The notes beneath the pieces are model-generated. The model searched no databases, was not told the origin of the DNA, and was given only the letters and a program-made list of their open reading frames with translations. Positions 43,719 to 52,439 of a stretch of 64,000 bases of DNA are shown here, in pieces; within the stretch, counting starts at the first letter, position 1; the number at the start of each line of letters is the position of its first letter. Location: positions 3,054,158-3,118,157 of the forward strand of contig NZ_LT827015.1 of NCBI RefSeq assembly GCF_900169075.1. The letters are read 5' to 3'. This DNA comes from Chryseobacterium phocaeense (GTDB lineage Bacteria; Bacteroidota; Bacteroidia; Flavobacteriales; Weeksellaceae). The position numbers and the translations under genes are program-made.

Positions 43719-43907
43719 GGAGAGGAGGATTGGAGACGAGAATCAAGAATCAAGAATCAAGATGCCAGATTTCAGACATCAGATTTTCAGATATTAGCTG
43801 TGAAATAGGAAACCAGAAACTTTTAACTGTCAACCAGCAACTCATAACTCATAACTCATAACTCATAACTCTCAAACGCTTCCACTCTCAAACCCAATCA
43901 CTCCTAT
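43719..43907. repeat. Mosaic repeat island after the ABC-F gene
   Basis: In order: a GGAGAGGAGGATTGGAGAC arm, AATCAAG x3 (43741-43761), ATTTCAG/ACATCAG-type heptamers, CTCATAA x4 (43841-43868), then octamers ACTCTCAA, ACGCTTCC, ACTCTCAA, ACCCAATC, ACTCCTAT (43868-43907). The last octamer overlaps the ABC-F stop codon. The two ends are partly complementary. Confidence 0.8.
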
Positions 43908-45835
43908 TAATCAAGCTGAGTTCCCAAATGCTCCCATTCCTGCAAGGCAAGATCCAGATCTTCTTTCGCTTTGTTATATTTTTCCAACGTTTCTTCAGAA
44001 GGGTTTTCTTTTGCAAATGAGGCTTCCATTGTTTCAACTTCTGCCTCAAGCTCAGAAATCCTCTCTTCTACCTTCTTTAACTTATTTTGAATGTTTTTCT
44101 GCTCTTTGCTGACAATCGTTGAGGATTTTTCTTCAACTTTCACTTCTTTCGGTGCCGGTTTTGCCTCAACTTTCACATCATCTTTATGAAGTTTTGCTTT
44201 TTCGGCAGAAATTTCTCTTAAAGTTTCCTTTTGTCTGTATTCAAGATATTCTCCCACACTTCCGAGGAATTCTTTCATCCTTCCGTCACGGAATTCATAG
44301 ATCTTATCACAAAGTCCGTCCAGGAATTCCCTGTCGTGAGAAATCACAATTAATGTTCCTTCAAAATTCTGCAAAGCCAGCTTGATAATTTCCTTAGACT
44401 GAATATCAAGGTGGTTGGTAGGCTCATCCATAATCAGGGTATTGAAAGGACGAAGCAGCAGTTTACACAGTGCCAGACGGTTTCTTTCTCCCCCGGAAAG
44501 CACTTTGGTTTTCTTGGTTACAGCATCTCCCTGGAAAAGGAATGATCCTAAAAGATCTCTTACCCTCGGTCTGGTTTCTTCCGTAGCCGCATCTTCAGCT
44601 TCCTCCAGAACCGTTTTGTTTGGAGTCAGTACCTCTTCCTGGTTCTGTGCAAAGTATCCGATGTTTACGTTGTGCCCAAGGTTCCAGGTTCCGGAATAAT
44701 CTTTAATGTCACCGGCAAGAATTTTCGCCAGCGTGGTTTTTCCCTGTCCGTTCTGCCCCAGTAGCGCAATACGGTCTCCTCTCTGAACAATAAAATCTAC
44801 CTTATCAAAGATCTGTTTATTTCCGTATGCTTTTCCTAAATGTTCCGCTTCAAAAATTACTTTTCCGGGCACCATAGACTGTACGAAACGGATATTGAAT
44901 TTTGAAACGTCTTCATTATCCACTTCAATACGCTCTATCTTATCCAGCTTTTTAATAAGCGACTGTGCGAACGATGCTTTTGTAGCACTGGCACGGAACT
45001 TATTAATATTGTCTTCCATCTGCTTGATCTCTGAGTCCTGATTCTTTTTCGCCTGGATCAGTTTCTCACGGCGCTCCTCACGCATGATAAGATATTTGGA
45101 ATAGTTGGCTTTATAGTCGTCTACTTTTTTATTATTGATATCGAAGGTCCTGTTACAAACCGCCGTCATAAACTGTTTGTCGTGGCTTACCAGAACAATG
45201 GCCCCGGGATAATCTTTCAGGAAGTTTTCCAGCCAGATGATGGATTCCATATCCAGGTGGTTGGTAGGCTCATCGAGAAGCATGATGTCATTCTTTTGAA
45301 GCAGCAGTTTGGCCAGCTCGATTCTCATTCTCCAACCTCCGGAAAATTCATCGGTAATTTTATGAAAATCATCTGCTTTAAAACCTAATCCAAATAAGAT
45401 TTTCTCCATATCGCCCTCAAGATTATAGGCGTCATGGTTCATCAGAAGATCATTCAGCTCCGTCATCTTATTGATAAGATCCGTATACGCATCACTTTCA
45501 TAATCGGTTCTTGTCGCCAGCTGATGGTTAACATCTTCCAGCTGTGTTTTCCATGCATTAATCTGCTCAAAGGCCTGCATGGTTTCATTCCACACCGTTC
45601 TTCCTTTCACAAAATCCAGGTCCTGCTTCAGAAAACCAATGGTGATATTTCCTTCAGGGACAATATTCCCTTCATAGAAATTAATTTCGCCGGAAAGCAT
45701 CTTCAGTAAAGTAGATTTTCCTGCTCCGTTTTTCCCCACGAGTCCTACCTTATCATCCTTTTTAATGGTGAAATTTGTATTTTGAAACAGATAGTTTCCT
45801 GAATGATGTAATCCTAAACCTTGAACCGAAAGCAT
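43907..45835 (-). CDS. ABC-F family ATPase
   Basis: A 642-residue protein with two ABC domains and no membrane segments. Domain 1: Walker A GKNGAGKST (~37), signature FSGGWRMR, Walker B MLLDEPTNHLD. The inter-domain linker is rich in charged residues (KANYSKYLIMREERREKLIQAKK). Domain 2: Walker A GQNGQGKTT, signature LSGGERNRL, Walker B LIMDEPTNHLD. The C-terminal coiled coil (about 560-642) resembles Uup. ABC-F proteins act at the ribosome in translation quality control or antibiotic protection. Which subclass cannot be set from sequence alone. Confidence 0.93.
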   Translation of the reverse strand: MLSVQGLGLHHSGNYLFQNTNFTIKKDDKVGLVGKNGAGKSTLLKMLSGEINFYEGNIVPEGNITIGFLKQDLDFVKGRTVWNETMQAFEQINAWKTQLEDVNHQLATRTDYESDAYTDLINKMTELNDLLMNHDAYNLEGDMEKILFGLGFKADDFHKITDEFSGGWRMRIELAKLLLQKNDIMLLDEPTNHLDMESIIWLENFLKDYPGAIVLVSHDKQFMTAVCNRTFDINNKKVDDYKANYSKYLIMREERREKLIQAKKNQDSEIKQMEDNINKFRASATKASFAQSLIKKLDKIERIEVDNEDVSKFNIRFVQSMVPGKVIFEAEHLGKAYGNKQIFDKVDFIVQRGDRIALLGQNGQGKTTLAKILAGDIKDYSGTWNLGHNVNIGYFAQNQEEVLTPNKTVLEEAEDAATEETRPRVRDLLGSFLFQGDAVTKKTKVLSGGERNRLALCKLLLRPFNTLIMDEPTNHLDIQSKEIIKLALQNFEGTLIVISHDREFLDGLCDKIYEFRDGRMKEFLGSVGEYLEYRQKETLREISAEKAKLHKDDVKVEAKPAPKEVKVEEKSSTIVSKEQKNIQNKLKKVEERISELEAEVETMEASFAKENPSEETLEKYNKAKEDLDLALQEWEHLGTQLD

Positions 45836-45910
45836 TTTTTAAATAAAAATTAATGATGAATAATGAATTTCCGGGTGCAAAAGTACGGAAAAAGAAATGA
45901 ATAGTGATAT

Positions 45911-46036
45911 GTGAAAAGGCAAAAGGGTGAAATGGCTAAATAGCGAAACGGCAAAGGAGGCAAAGAAAGCTGAGAAGGAGGAAGGGCAAATTTGCAAATT
46001 AGCCTTTTCGCTGTTTTGCCTTTTCACCTTTTCGCC
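45911..46036. repeat. Octamer-based inverted-repeat island P2
   Basis: Left arm of GTGAAAAG, GCAAAAGG, GTGAAATG, GCTAAATA, GCGAAACG, GCAAAGGA-type 8-mers. Right arm TTTTCGCT, GTTTTGCC, TTTTCACC, TTTTCGCC. The centre GGCAAATTTGCAAATTAGC is the reverse complement of the core at 23193-23211. It lies between the DUF2235 gene stop and the ABC-F start. Confidence 0.8.
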
Positions 46037-46113
46037 ATTAATAAAAGAAGGGGCGCCATACAGACACCCCCTCCTAACCTAAATTTAAAACTGAAAAGTA
46101 CTAACATTATATA

Positions 46114-47460
46114 TTAATTCTGTTCGGCCGCAAAGGATCTTATTTCAATTGTACGGCTCCAGATATCATTATTAGGAACGTTGGTCCCATATAGGAAATC
46201 TGCGACGAAGCTGTCTTCTGGAAGGTGCAGTTCGGTGAGAAACCTGGTATGGATTCCACGGTCTACAGAGGTGCTGCTGGGAACATTCAGGCCGTTGTTG
46301 ATCATTTCAGCTTCGATTTCATCGGCTGTTTTCTTCAATGTTTCATCATGATACAGTCCGAAATTGGCGGAAATATGGGTATATGGAGCAAATTCGGCAT
46401 AATCATAAAAAGGTTTCATTTCAGGTGAGAAACTATTAACATAAGCAGTGAGTTTCGTGTAAAAATCAGACAGGAAAGTATCATCTGTAATTTCAAGCCC
46501 TGAATGGGTAAGATCTGTATTGAAAATACCTGGAACTGCATTATTGGTTTCATCAAGCATTAATCTTCCGTAGACCAGCGGAAGCGTATTGAATATGATT
46601 TCCCTTGAAACATAAGCCTGGGACAGAACAACGCCTTTCTCAATCTGAAAACTTTCAAGCAGCGCATCCCAGATTTTATTGCCTTCAGCATCGGTTTTGG
46701 CATTTCTGACATCAGAAACATAGTCCTGCAGATCTTTCTCATTAATAAAATCGGTTGAAATATATACCGAATGGGGCGCTTCCAGATAACCTCCGCCTAC
46801 ATCCGCATGCGCACCGGGAACAAAAACTTCTTTCCATACCGAACTTCCTGTTTCCGTTTTGGTATCCTGCATATTTTTTGAATTTTCAAAAAACCCGGTC
46901 AGTGGAAAAAAGAACCGGCACTCGTTTACGGCACATATATGAAGCGCATTTTCCACCTCCTGTGGCAGGTTCATATCATAAGTATTGAATGGCTTGGACT
47001 CCACAGTATCAAAAACGCCCAGAAACTTTATGCTAACATTCACCGAAGGATATTTCGCCGCAAGCTGGTTACAGAATTCCCTGGCGAGCATACTTCCTCT
47101 GCTGAATCCATACACATAGAAATGGTATTCCGCATTTTTATCATTCACTGTATTTTGTACAAAAATATCCGCTTTCTGCAATTTGTCATCCGAAGAATAT
47201 CCTGTGGCATCGGGAGGGTTGGCACAGGTGGCCATTGCAAAATTACTGTCTTCGCCTCCGGTAACGGTTCCAATTCCTTCGATGTATATTTTATAAGTAC
47301 TGTTGAATACATTGAATAATTTATAAACATTGGTCGGTGCTCCTTTGTAGCTTTCGTTATTAATTGCAGGTCTCTTATTTGGGTCCGTATTGGCATTGAT
47401 TCCGTTGTTTCCGGTTCCGTCAAAAAAAATCCCGACAGATACTATAATATCGTTTTCCAT
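46114..47460 (-). CDS. DUF2235 / Tle1-like phospholipase-type alpha/beta hydrolase
   Basis: A 448-residue soluble protein, no signal peptide. It shows the DUF2235 start VGIFFDGTGNN (8-18), the nucleophile elbow GFSRGS (S120), acid FLGVFDTV (D151), and HADVGGGY (His218). These match the Tle1 lipase effectors of type VI systems. Other regions are lineage-specific. It is preceded by a two-component system gene. No T6SS structural gene or VgrG is within the window, so whether it is exported is open. A separate immunity gene is not evident. Confidence 0.82.
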   Translation of the reverse strand: MENDIIVSVGIFFDGTGNNGINANTDPNKRPAINNESYKGAPTNVYKLFNVFNSTYKIYIEGIGTVTGGEDSNFAMATCANPPDATGYSSDDKLQKADIFVQNTVNDKNAEYHFYVYGFSRGSMLAREFCNQLAAKYPSVNVSIKFLGVFDTVESKPFNTYDMNLPQEVENALHICAVNECRFFFPLTGFFENSKNMQDTKTETGSSVWKEVFVPGAHADVGGGYLEAPHSVYISTDFINEKDLQDYVSDVRNAKTDAEGNKIWDALLESFQIEKGVVLSQAYVSREIIFNTLPLVYGRLMLDETNNAVPGIFNTDLTHSGLEITDDTFLSDFYTKLTAYVNSFSPEMKPFYDYAEFAPYTHISANFGLYHDETLKKTADEIEAEMINNGLNVPSSTSVDRGIHTRFLTELHLPEDSFVADFLYGTNVPNNDIWSRTIEIRSFAAEQN

Positions 47461-47588
47461 CGCTGTGTTGCTTTAATCATTAAAGTTTTTTCTGCATAAC
47501 CAATTCATTCTGTGATCGTGCCCAAACTTATTTTTCAAATTAACGGAAGATGAACAAGGAATACTAGCGTGAAAAATACCAAATAAAA

Positions 47589-47610
47589 AATTCCGTATTT
47601 CTACGGAATT
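47589..47610 (-). terminator. Terminator of the response regulator gene
   Basis: AATTCCGTA / TACGGAATT with loop TTTC. It overlaps the stop codon (47609-47611), with minus-strand T-run from 47590 downward. Confidence 0.8.
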
Positions 47611-48286
47611 ACATTTTATCAAGAGAATATATATTATTGACGACAGCATAGATCACGATACCCACCGTATTTTTGGCTCCAATCTTTTCGAGGATCCGCT
47701 GGCGGTGGCTTTCCACGGTTCTGGGGCTGATGAAGAGCTTTTCCCCGATCTCGTTATTGGTAAATTCCTGGCAGATCAGTTTCACAACATCTTTTTCCCT
47801 TTCGGAAAGTTCATCATCCATTTCAAAAAGAGACTTTTTCTTGGCCGAACTGTTCATGTAGGTAAACAGCATCTGATGATCTTCGGCAGTAAAGAAAACT
47901 CCGTTTTTATAGACCATGGTAATGGCATCGATGAATGTTTTCCGGTCTGAATTCTTTGGAAGAAAGGCTGAAACTCCCAGCTTCACCATATATCCTAAAA
48001 TGGAAGTTTTATAATGGGATGAGAGGATGATGATTCTGAGGTCCGGATATTTTTCTTTGAGAATTTCTACAAGTTCAAAACCGTTCATAGGCTGCATCTG
48101 TACGTCTACCAAAGCGATATGCGGAAATTCATTTGCGGAAAGGCTTCCCAGTTTTTCAATAAAATCCGGGCCGTTATTGGAAGTAAGGCATACGGATATA
48201 TTTTTTTCGTTTGAAAGCAGCATTTTCACCCCTTCAAGGATCAGCTGTTCATCATCAATTAATGCTATTTTGATTTGGTGGTTCAT
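47609..48286 (-). CDS. NarL/LuxR-type response regulator
   Basis: A 225-residue protein. The receiver domain covers 5-125: IALIDDEQLI, phospho-acceptor in ALVDVQMQPMNGFE, Lys near LPKNSD. The LuxR-type HTH covers about 155-215: LSEREKDVVKLICQEFTNNEIGEKLFISPRTVESHRQRILEKIGAKN. It acts with the adjacent kinase, whose 3' end it overlaps by 32 bp. Regulatory targets are unknown; the membrane protein upstream of the kinase and the DUF2235 gene downstream are candidates. Confidence 0.94.
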   Translation of the reverse strand: MNHQIKIALIDDEQLILEGVKMLLSNEKNISVCLTSNNGPDFIEKLGSLSANEFPHIALVDVQMQPMNGFELVEILKEKYPDLRIIILSSHYKTSILGYMVKLGVSAFLPKNSDRKTFIDAITMVYKNGVFFTAEDHQMLFTYMNSSAKKKSLFEMDDELSEREKDVVKLICQEFTNNEIGEKLFISPRTVESHRQRILEKIGAKNTVGIVIYAVVNNIYSLDKM

Positions 48287-49025
48287 GGTTTCCGGGAATT
48301 AAAATTATTAATCGGCTTCCTTTATTTAAGACGCTTTTCCACTTGTGGGTGGCATTCATGGATTTTATTCTGGATTCGATATTTTTGATCCCCATTCCTT
48401 TTTTCACGAGATCATAGTCAAATCCTTGTCCGTTATCAGAAATAATGACCGCCATATGTTGGGGATAGTCCTTGATGTAGATCCAAAGATCCGTAGCTGT
48501 GGAATGCTTGATCACATTGGTGGTAAATTCCTGAATAATGCGGTACAGCTGCACTTCTACAAAGATATCTTTTTTCTCAAAGCCTGGCATTACCTGCATG
48601 GAGATATTGATCTTGTGGGAAAGATTCGCGATCAGCTCTTCCACATACAACACAAAGCCCACGGACTCAAGGTTGACAGGATACAATGAATGGGAAATAC
48701 TTCGGGCGGCATCAATAAGGGATGACATCTGGCTGTAAATATTCTTCTTGATCACCTCATCACCTTTGGTATCCAGATTATTCAGCCATAAGGAAAGGAT
48801 ATTAAGCCTGTTTCCGATATCATCGTGAATCATCACGGCTATTCTTTTTCTTTCTTCTTCCTGTGCTTTGATGTTTTCAAGCACAAGATTTTTCTGATGA
48901 AGAACCTCAGCTTCATGCTGGACATTCTTTTCCTTGATAATCCGGCTGATAAAAGATCTGTAGGCAAGGAGAATAAACGAAACAATAACTGTTATGGTAA
49001 CAATTATAAGGATCAGCAGGCTAAT
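48255..49025 (-). CDS. HisKA_3-type sensor histidine kinase with non-standard start
   Basis: A 256-residue protein if started at ATT 49025. One membrane helix (LILIIVTITVIVSFILLAY) is followed by a cytosolic linker. The H-box is RKRIAVMIHDDIGNRLN. The ATPase domain has TNVIKHS, SDNGQGFD and GMGIKNIESRI. The frame is open back to 49094 but has no ATG, GTG or TTG before the GTG at 48884, which would remove the membrane helix. ATT 49025 gives a reasonable N-terminus right after the upstream gene's stop. The family pairs with LuxR-type regulators. Confidence 0.82.
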   Translation of the reverse strand: MSLLILIIVTITVIVSFILLAYRSFISRIIKEKNVQHEAEVLHQKNLVLENIKAQEEERKRIAVMIHDDIGNRLNILSLWLNNLDTKGDEVIKKNIYSQMSSLIDAARSISHSLYPVNLESVGFVLYVEELIANLSHKINISMQVMPGFEKKDIFVEVQLYRIIQEFTTNVIKHSTATDLWIYIKDYPQHMAVIISDNGQGFDYDLVKKGMGIKNIESRIKSMNATHKWKSVLNKGSRLIILIPGNHEPPNQNSIN

Positions 49026-49033
49026 ATTTAAGG

Positions 49034-49657
49034 TTACTTCTTTAATCTGATGAAGGTATATAAAAATGAACAGTATAAAATGCTCGACAGGATATTATTC
49101 ACACTCAGAATAATATAATAGTCATTTTCCGACAGGTTCGCGAGCTGGTGCTGAATAATAAAAACAAACACCGAAACGGAATAATAGAAAAAAATACAGG
49201 CATCCACAAGGAGAAAACGGTTCTGTGTAGACGCATCCCTGATTTCACGGATCAGGGCAAACCCCGAAAGACAGATGATTATAATATTGGAAACCACCTT
49301 CACAATATCACTGTTGAAAGGAAAATTAAATGTATATTTTGATACCATAAATCCCACTGCCAGTACTGCTGTAATGCCAGGAAAATATTTTGGAAAATTC
49401 AGTTTCCTGATGAATAAAGCGGTCAGCAGAAAAAATTCTCCTGCTATATACAGCGGGTACAGAAACGAGGTATCATTAAGATTGAACACATATGGCAGGG
49501 CCAGGTTCAGTAATTCAATAAAAAAAAGAAAAGCAATACAGTGAAAATATTGCTTTTCTTTAGTATGTAAAATGCGGTATTTTGCTGCTCCCAAAATGAT
49601 GACGGACAGCAGCAGACCATAGTTCAGGAATAAAATGGCTTTAAAAAAATCTGTCAT
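49034..49657 (-). CDS. Six-helix membrane protein of unknown function
   Basis: A 207-residue protein with about six or seven predicted membrane segments (ILFLNYGLLLSVIILGA, FHCIAFLFFIELLNLALPYVF, PLYIAGEFFLLTALFI, ITAVLAVGFMV, IVKVVSNIIIICLSGFALI, IFFYYSVSVFVFIIQHQL). No catalytic motif is seen. It precedes a histidine kinase by 8 bp or less. In flavobacteria such proteins are often adjacent to HisKA_3 kinases, so it may modulate sensing. Function is not known. Confidence 0.75.
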   Translation of the reverse strand: MTDFFKAILFLNYGLLLSVIILGAAKYRILHTKEKQYFHCIAFLFFIELLNLALPYVFNLNDTSFLYPLYIAGEFFLLTALFIRKLNFPKYFPGITAVLAVGFMVSKYTFNFPFNSDIVKVVSNIIIICLSGFALIREIRDASTQNRFLLVDACIFFYYSVSVFVFIIQHQLANLSENDYYIILSVNNILSSILYCSFLYTFIRLKK

Positions 49658-49675
49658 TCCCGTTACACTACGTAT

Positions 49676-50413
49676 TTAAGATCCAAGTTCAGGAATACGG
49701 CATACAGGCGGACATGGTTTCGCCCAGTCATAGGTATTGGAAATAACAGTTTCAGAAGTTCCTTTCTGAAGAAGCTCATGGAAAGAAATAAAGATAAGGG
49801 TCACCAGCATTCTCTGGTAAATATCATTATATCTCAGTCCGAATGAACATTTAATACCTGTTACTTCCGGATAAGGATGGGTAAGATCTTCTTTTGGAAT
49901 ATAAAATCTTCTGAAAATCCTTTCTCCGTGAAATTCAGTGCACTCACGGAAGAACCACTCCATTCCTTCGTTTCTCCAGCGTTCAATAGCATCTACGGCA
50001 ATATCCTGATCAAGGACAGGCTGTTCCGAAACAGGAAAAGACATATTGGTATTATCATCCACTTTCGTAAGATCACTGGAAAGAACCGCGTTCTTCACAA
50101 CGGTAAATTCTTTTGTTTCCTGCAGTCTGATATCATGCTTAAGAGGTACCAGAGTGGTATACTGATACTCTGTCACACCTTTGTCTACATGCCCCTGTGC
50201 ATCCAGAGGAAGGAAAATAAGAACCAGCTGCCCGCCATATACACCCACCTCTGCACAAAGGTCGATATACTGGTTTTTTTCTGTGATTTTACCGATCTGA
50301 TCAGAATTCAGCTCGAAAATGTAATTGGTAGGAATTAGGCTTGATACCTTTTGATAGTCTGAAACGCATCTGCCCCACTCGGCTGAGGCCAGTTTGTACT
50401 CGTTTTCGTTCAT
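49676..50413 (-). CDS. Protein of unknown function
   Basis: A 245-residue soluble protein, no signal peptide, no recognised motif. Composition is mixed alpha/beta, with conserved-looking aromatic residues (GMEWFFRECTEFHGERIFRRFYIP). The C-terminus contains two Cys near Pro (KPCPPVCRIPELG). It is the first gene in a run of four to five minus-strand genes (membrane protein, sensor kinase, regulator, DUF2235 protein), 18 bp upstream of the membrane protein. Function unknown. Confidence 0.7.
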   Translation of the reverse strand: MNENEYKLASAEWGRCVSDYQKVSSLIPTNYIFELNSDQIGKITEKNQYIDLCAEVGVYGGQLVLIFLPLDAQGHVDKGVTEYQYTTLVPLKHDIRLQETKEFTVVKNAVLSSDLTKVDDNTNMSFPVSEQPVLDQDIAVDAIERWRNEGMEWFFRECTEFHGERIFRRFYIPKEDLTHPYPEVTGIKCSFGLRYNDIYQRMLVTLIFISFHELLQKGTSETVISNTYDWAKPCPPVCRIPELGS

Positions 50414-50612
50414 AATTTCATGGTTTGTTTAGTGGCATAAAATTATACAAACTAAACATCCTGCACAAATAATCGCATCATAAATTTATTATTTGTAAAA
50501 TAAATTTAATCCAGAGCGGGAATAAAAAGTATTCAGAATAGAAAGGTGTTTTGTGACTTATTTATGAAAATGTGGTATGAACAGGAAATCTCTATTATCA
50601 TCTCAAAAATAG

Positions 50613-51233
50613 TCAATAGTTCCTTACAGTAATATGATAGCAGCTCTGCTGTCTTTCTTTGATGTAGTAAATCCTCCCTGCATTTGCATAATATTTCAAA
50701 ACCTTTTCCAGTGCAGCCTCCATTTTCGGATTATATTTCAGCACATTATTGAACCGGATATAAGAAATATCAAAGGAATTCCCGTAATTGTGCGAACTGA
50801 TTCCCAGTGATGCATTGGAATTTACTTTTCTCAGTCTGCACTGGTCTTCCAGTGTTCTGGTGATGGAAGAAACGGTGAAAGTATGTCCTTTGGTCTCTTT
50901 GCTGAACCTGGCGCCCATCTTCTCAAGGGTGGTTTTGGCTTTGGAAACCATATAAGCCCTGCTGTAATCAAGTTTCTGTACCCGATAGCCCTTTGATGTT
51001 TTCTTTATTTTATGGAATTTTCCGCTGTTAATGTATTTCTGTACTGTTTTGGAATCTTTCAGCAGCTTTACCCCAAAACTTTTGGAAGCGTCCAGATGCG
51101 GTTTATACAAAGCTGTAGGCTCTACTTTGAGGACCGATGTCAGATCATAACAGGGAAGTGCTTTCTTTACTGCCTGCGAATAATAAAAGCTGTACATAAA
51201 GGGCACCAGTGCCACACAAAAAAACTTTCTCAT
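50613..51233 (-). CDS. DUF5715 / M15-like peptidase-type protein
   Basis: A 206-residue protein with an N-terminal signal (about 1-19, ending YYSQ). The C-terminal half shows the DUF5715 pattern: TVSSITRTLEDQCRLRKVNSNASLG, SSHNYGNSFDISYIRF (His and Asp as zinc ligands), and CYHITVRNY near the end (second His). It resembles VanY/M15 D,D-peptidases, suggesting periplasmic peptidoglycan hydrolysis. The catalytic state is inferred. It is monocistronic, divergent from the aquaporin. Confidence 0.8.
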   Translation of the reverse strand: MRKFFCVALVPFMYSFYYSQAVKKALPCYDLTSVLKVEPTALYKPHLDASKSFGVKLLKDSKTVQKYINSGKFHKIKKTSKGYRVQKLDYSRAYMVSKAKTTLEKMGARFSKETKGHTFTVSSITRTLEDQCRLRKVNSNASLGISSHNYGNSFDISYIRFNNVLKYNPKMEAALEKVLKYYANAGRIYYIKERQQSCYHITVRNY

Positions 51234-51417
51234 TAACCATGCTTTAAATTACTAAACGAAAGATAAACAATTATGTTGCAGCATTTAACTTTCACACAAT
51301 GTCATTCTAAAAAAAATTCTTAACAAACATTAAACCAAATTACTAAATCCTGAATTTTAACTTACTAAAAGTTAATTATTTTTTACATTTTAACTTTTTT
51401 TTATAAAATTTAAATTT

Positions 51418-51425
51418 TACATTTG
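51418..51425 (+). promoter_or_regulatory. -7 element of aqpZ
   Basis: TACATTTG, 23 nt before ATG 51449. No TTG at the -33 position, where there is a T-run. Confidence 0.5.
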
Positions 51426-51448
51426 AGATACATTTTTAAATAAACAAC

Positions 51449-52168
51449 ATGATAAAAAAACTTTTTGCTGAATTTTTCGGCACCTTTTGGCTTGTCTTCG
51501 GAGGCTGCGGAAGTGCAGTTTTTGCCGCCGGAGTTCCCGATATCGGAATTGGCCTACTTGGGGTATCCCTAGCATTTGGTCTTACGGTTCTTACGATGGC
51601 TTATGCCGTCGGGCATATTTCTGGCGGACATTTCAATCCGGCAGTATCTTTCGGACTTTTAGCCGGAGGAAGATTTCCTGCAAAAGACCTGATTCCTTAC
51701 ATCGTAGCACAATGTCTTGGTGCTCTTGCAGCGGCAGGATGTCTTTATGTGATTCTTAACGGCGCGGGAGTTGTAGACTTTTCAAAACCGGGAGCTTTTG
51801 CTACCAATTTCTACGGAGAAGCGGTGTACAATGGTAAAGCGTTCAGTATGGGAGCAGCATTCCTTGCCGAATTCTTACTAACAGCTTTCTTCCTGATTGT
51901 TATAATGGGGGCTACAGACAAATGGGCTAACGGAAAATTTGCCGGCATTGCGATCGGTCTGGCGCTTACCCTGATCCACCTTATCTCAATTCCCATCACA
52001 AATACTTCAGTAAACCCGGCAAGATCACTGTCACAGGCTATTTTTGCGGGCGGGCTGGCGATGTCACAGCTTTGGCTGTTCTGGGCAGCACCTATCTTAG
52101 GAGGAGTTGTGGGAGGTTTGGTTTACAAATTCCTTCTTCAGAGAGACACCGCAGAAGTTCCTGATTAA
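51449..52168 (+). CDS. aqpZ: Aquaporin Z-type water channel
   Basis: A 239-residue MIP family protein with six membrane helices. Both NPA motifs are present: [11 protein letters not shown] (63-65) and TSVNPARSL (189-191, followed by Arg of the selectivity filter). An N-terminal [16 protein letters not shown] segment is typical of AqpZ rather than GlpF: the D after the second NPA in GlpF is absent and Arg follows. It lets water move through the inner membrane. Monocistronic, with terminator at 52194-52220. Confidence 0.95.
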   Translation: MIKKLFAEFFGTFWLVFGGCGSAVFAAGVPDIGIGLLGVSLAFGLTVLTMAYAVGHISGGHFNPAVSFGLLAGGRFPAKDLIPYIVAQCLGALAAAGCLYVILNGAGVVDFSKPGAFATNFYGEAVYNGKAFSMGAAFLAEFLLTAFFLIVIMGATDKWANGKFAGIAIGLALTLIHLISIPITNTSVNPARSLSQAIFAGGLAMSQLWLFWAAPILGGVVGGLVYKFLLQRDTAEVPD

Positions 52169-52193
52169 TATCTTCATGATGATATCCATACAA

Positions 52194-52220
52194 AATCCTG
52201 TCGTCTGACAGGATTTTTTT
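52194..52220 (+). terminator. Terminator of aqpZ
   Basis: AATCCTGTC-GTCT-GACAGGATT followed by a T-run, 26 bp past the stop. Confidence 0.93.
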
Positions 52221-52245
52221 ATTTAATATGAGTTCAAGATAAAGT

Positions 52246-52402
52246 GGCTGGAAGTAAGAGGCTGGAAGTTAATAGCAGCCAATAATTTTAAACAGCAATC
52301 ATGAAATTTGATCAATCTGGCTTTAAAAAATTAATAAAAATTGTTTAAAGTTCTGTTTCAGGCTTCAGGAACTTCCCGCTTCGATCTTCAAACTTCCTGA
52401 CC
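52246..52402. repeat. Heptamer repeat island with complementary ends
   Basis: Left: GGCTGGAAGTAAGA then GGCTGGAAGTTAAT (52246-52273, two 14-mers = four heptamers). Right: CTTCCCG, CTTCGAT, CTTCAAA, CTTCCTG (52372-52399). The arms are partly complementary (GGAAGT/ACTTCC). It lies between the aqpZ terminator and the nuclease-like gene stop. Confidence 0.7.
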
Positions 52403-52439
52403 CTATTGAAAAACAAAAATGTCTCACTCCGAACTCAGG

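Noticed and set aside
43719..43907. Repeat islands as CRISPR arrays
   Set aside because: Units are 7-8 nt, with no spacers of regular length and no cas genes.
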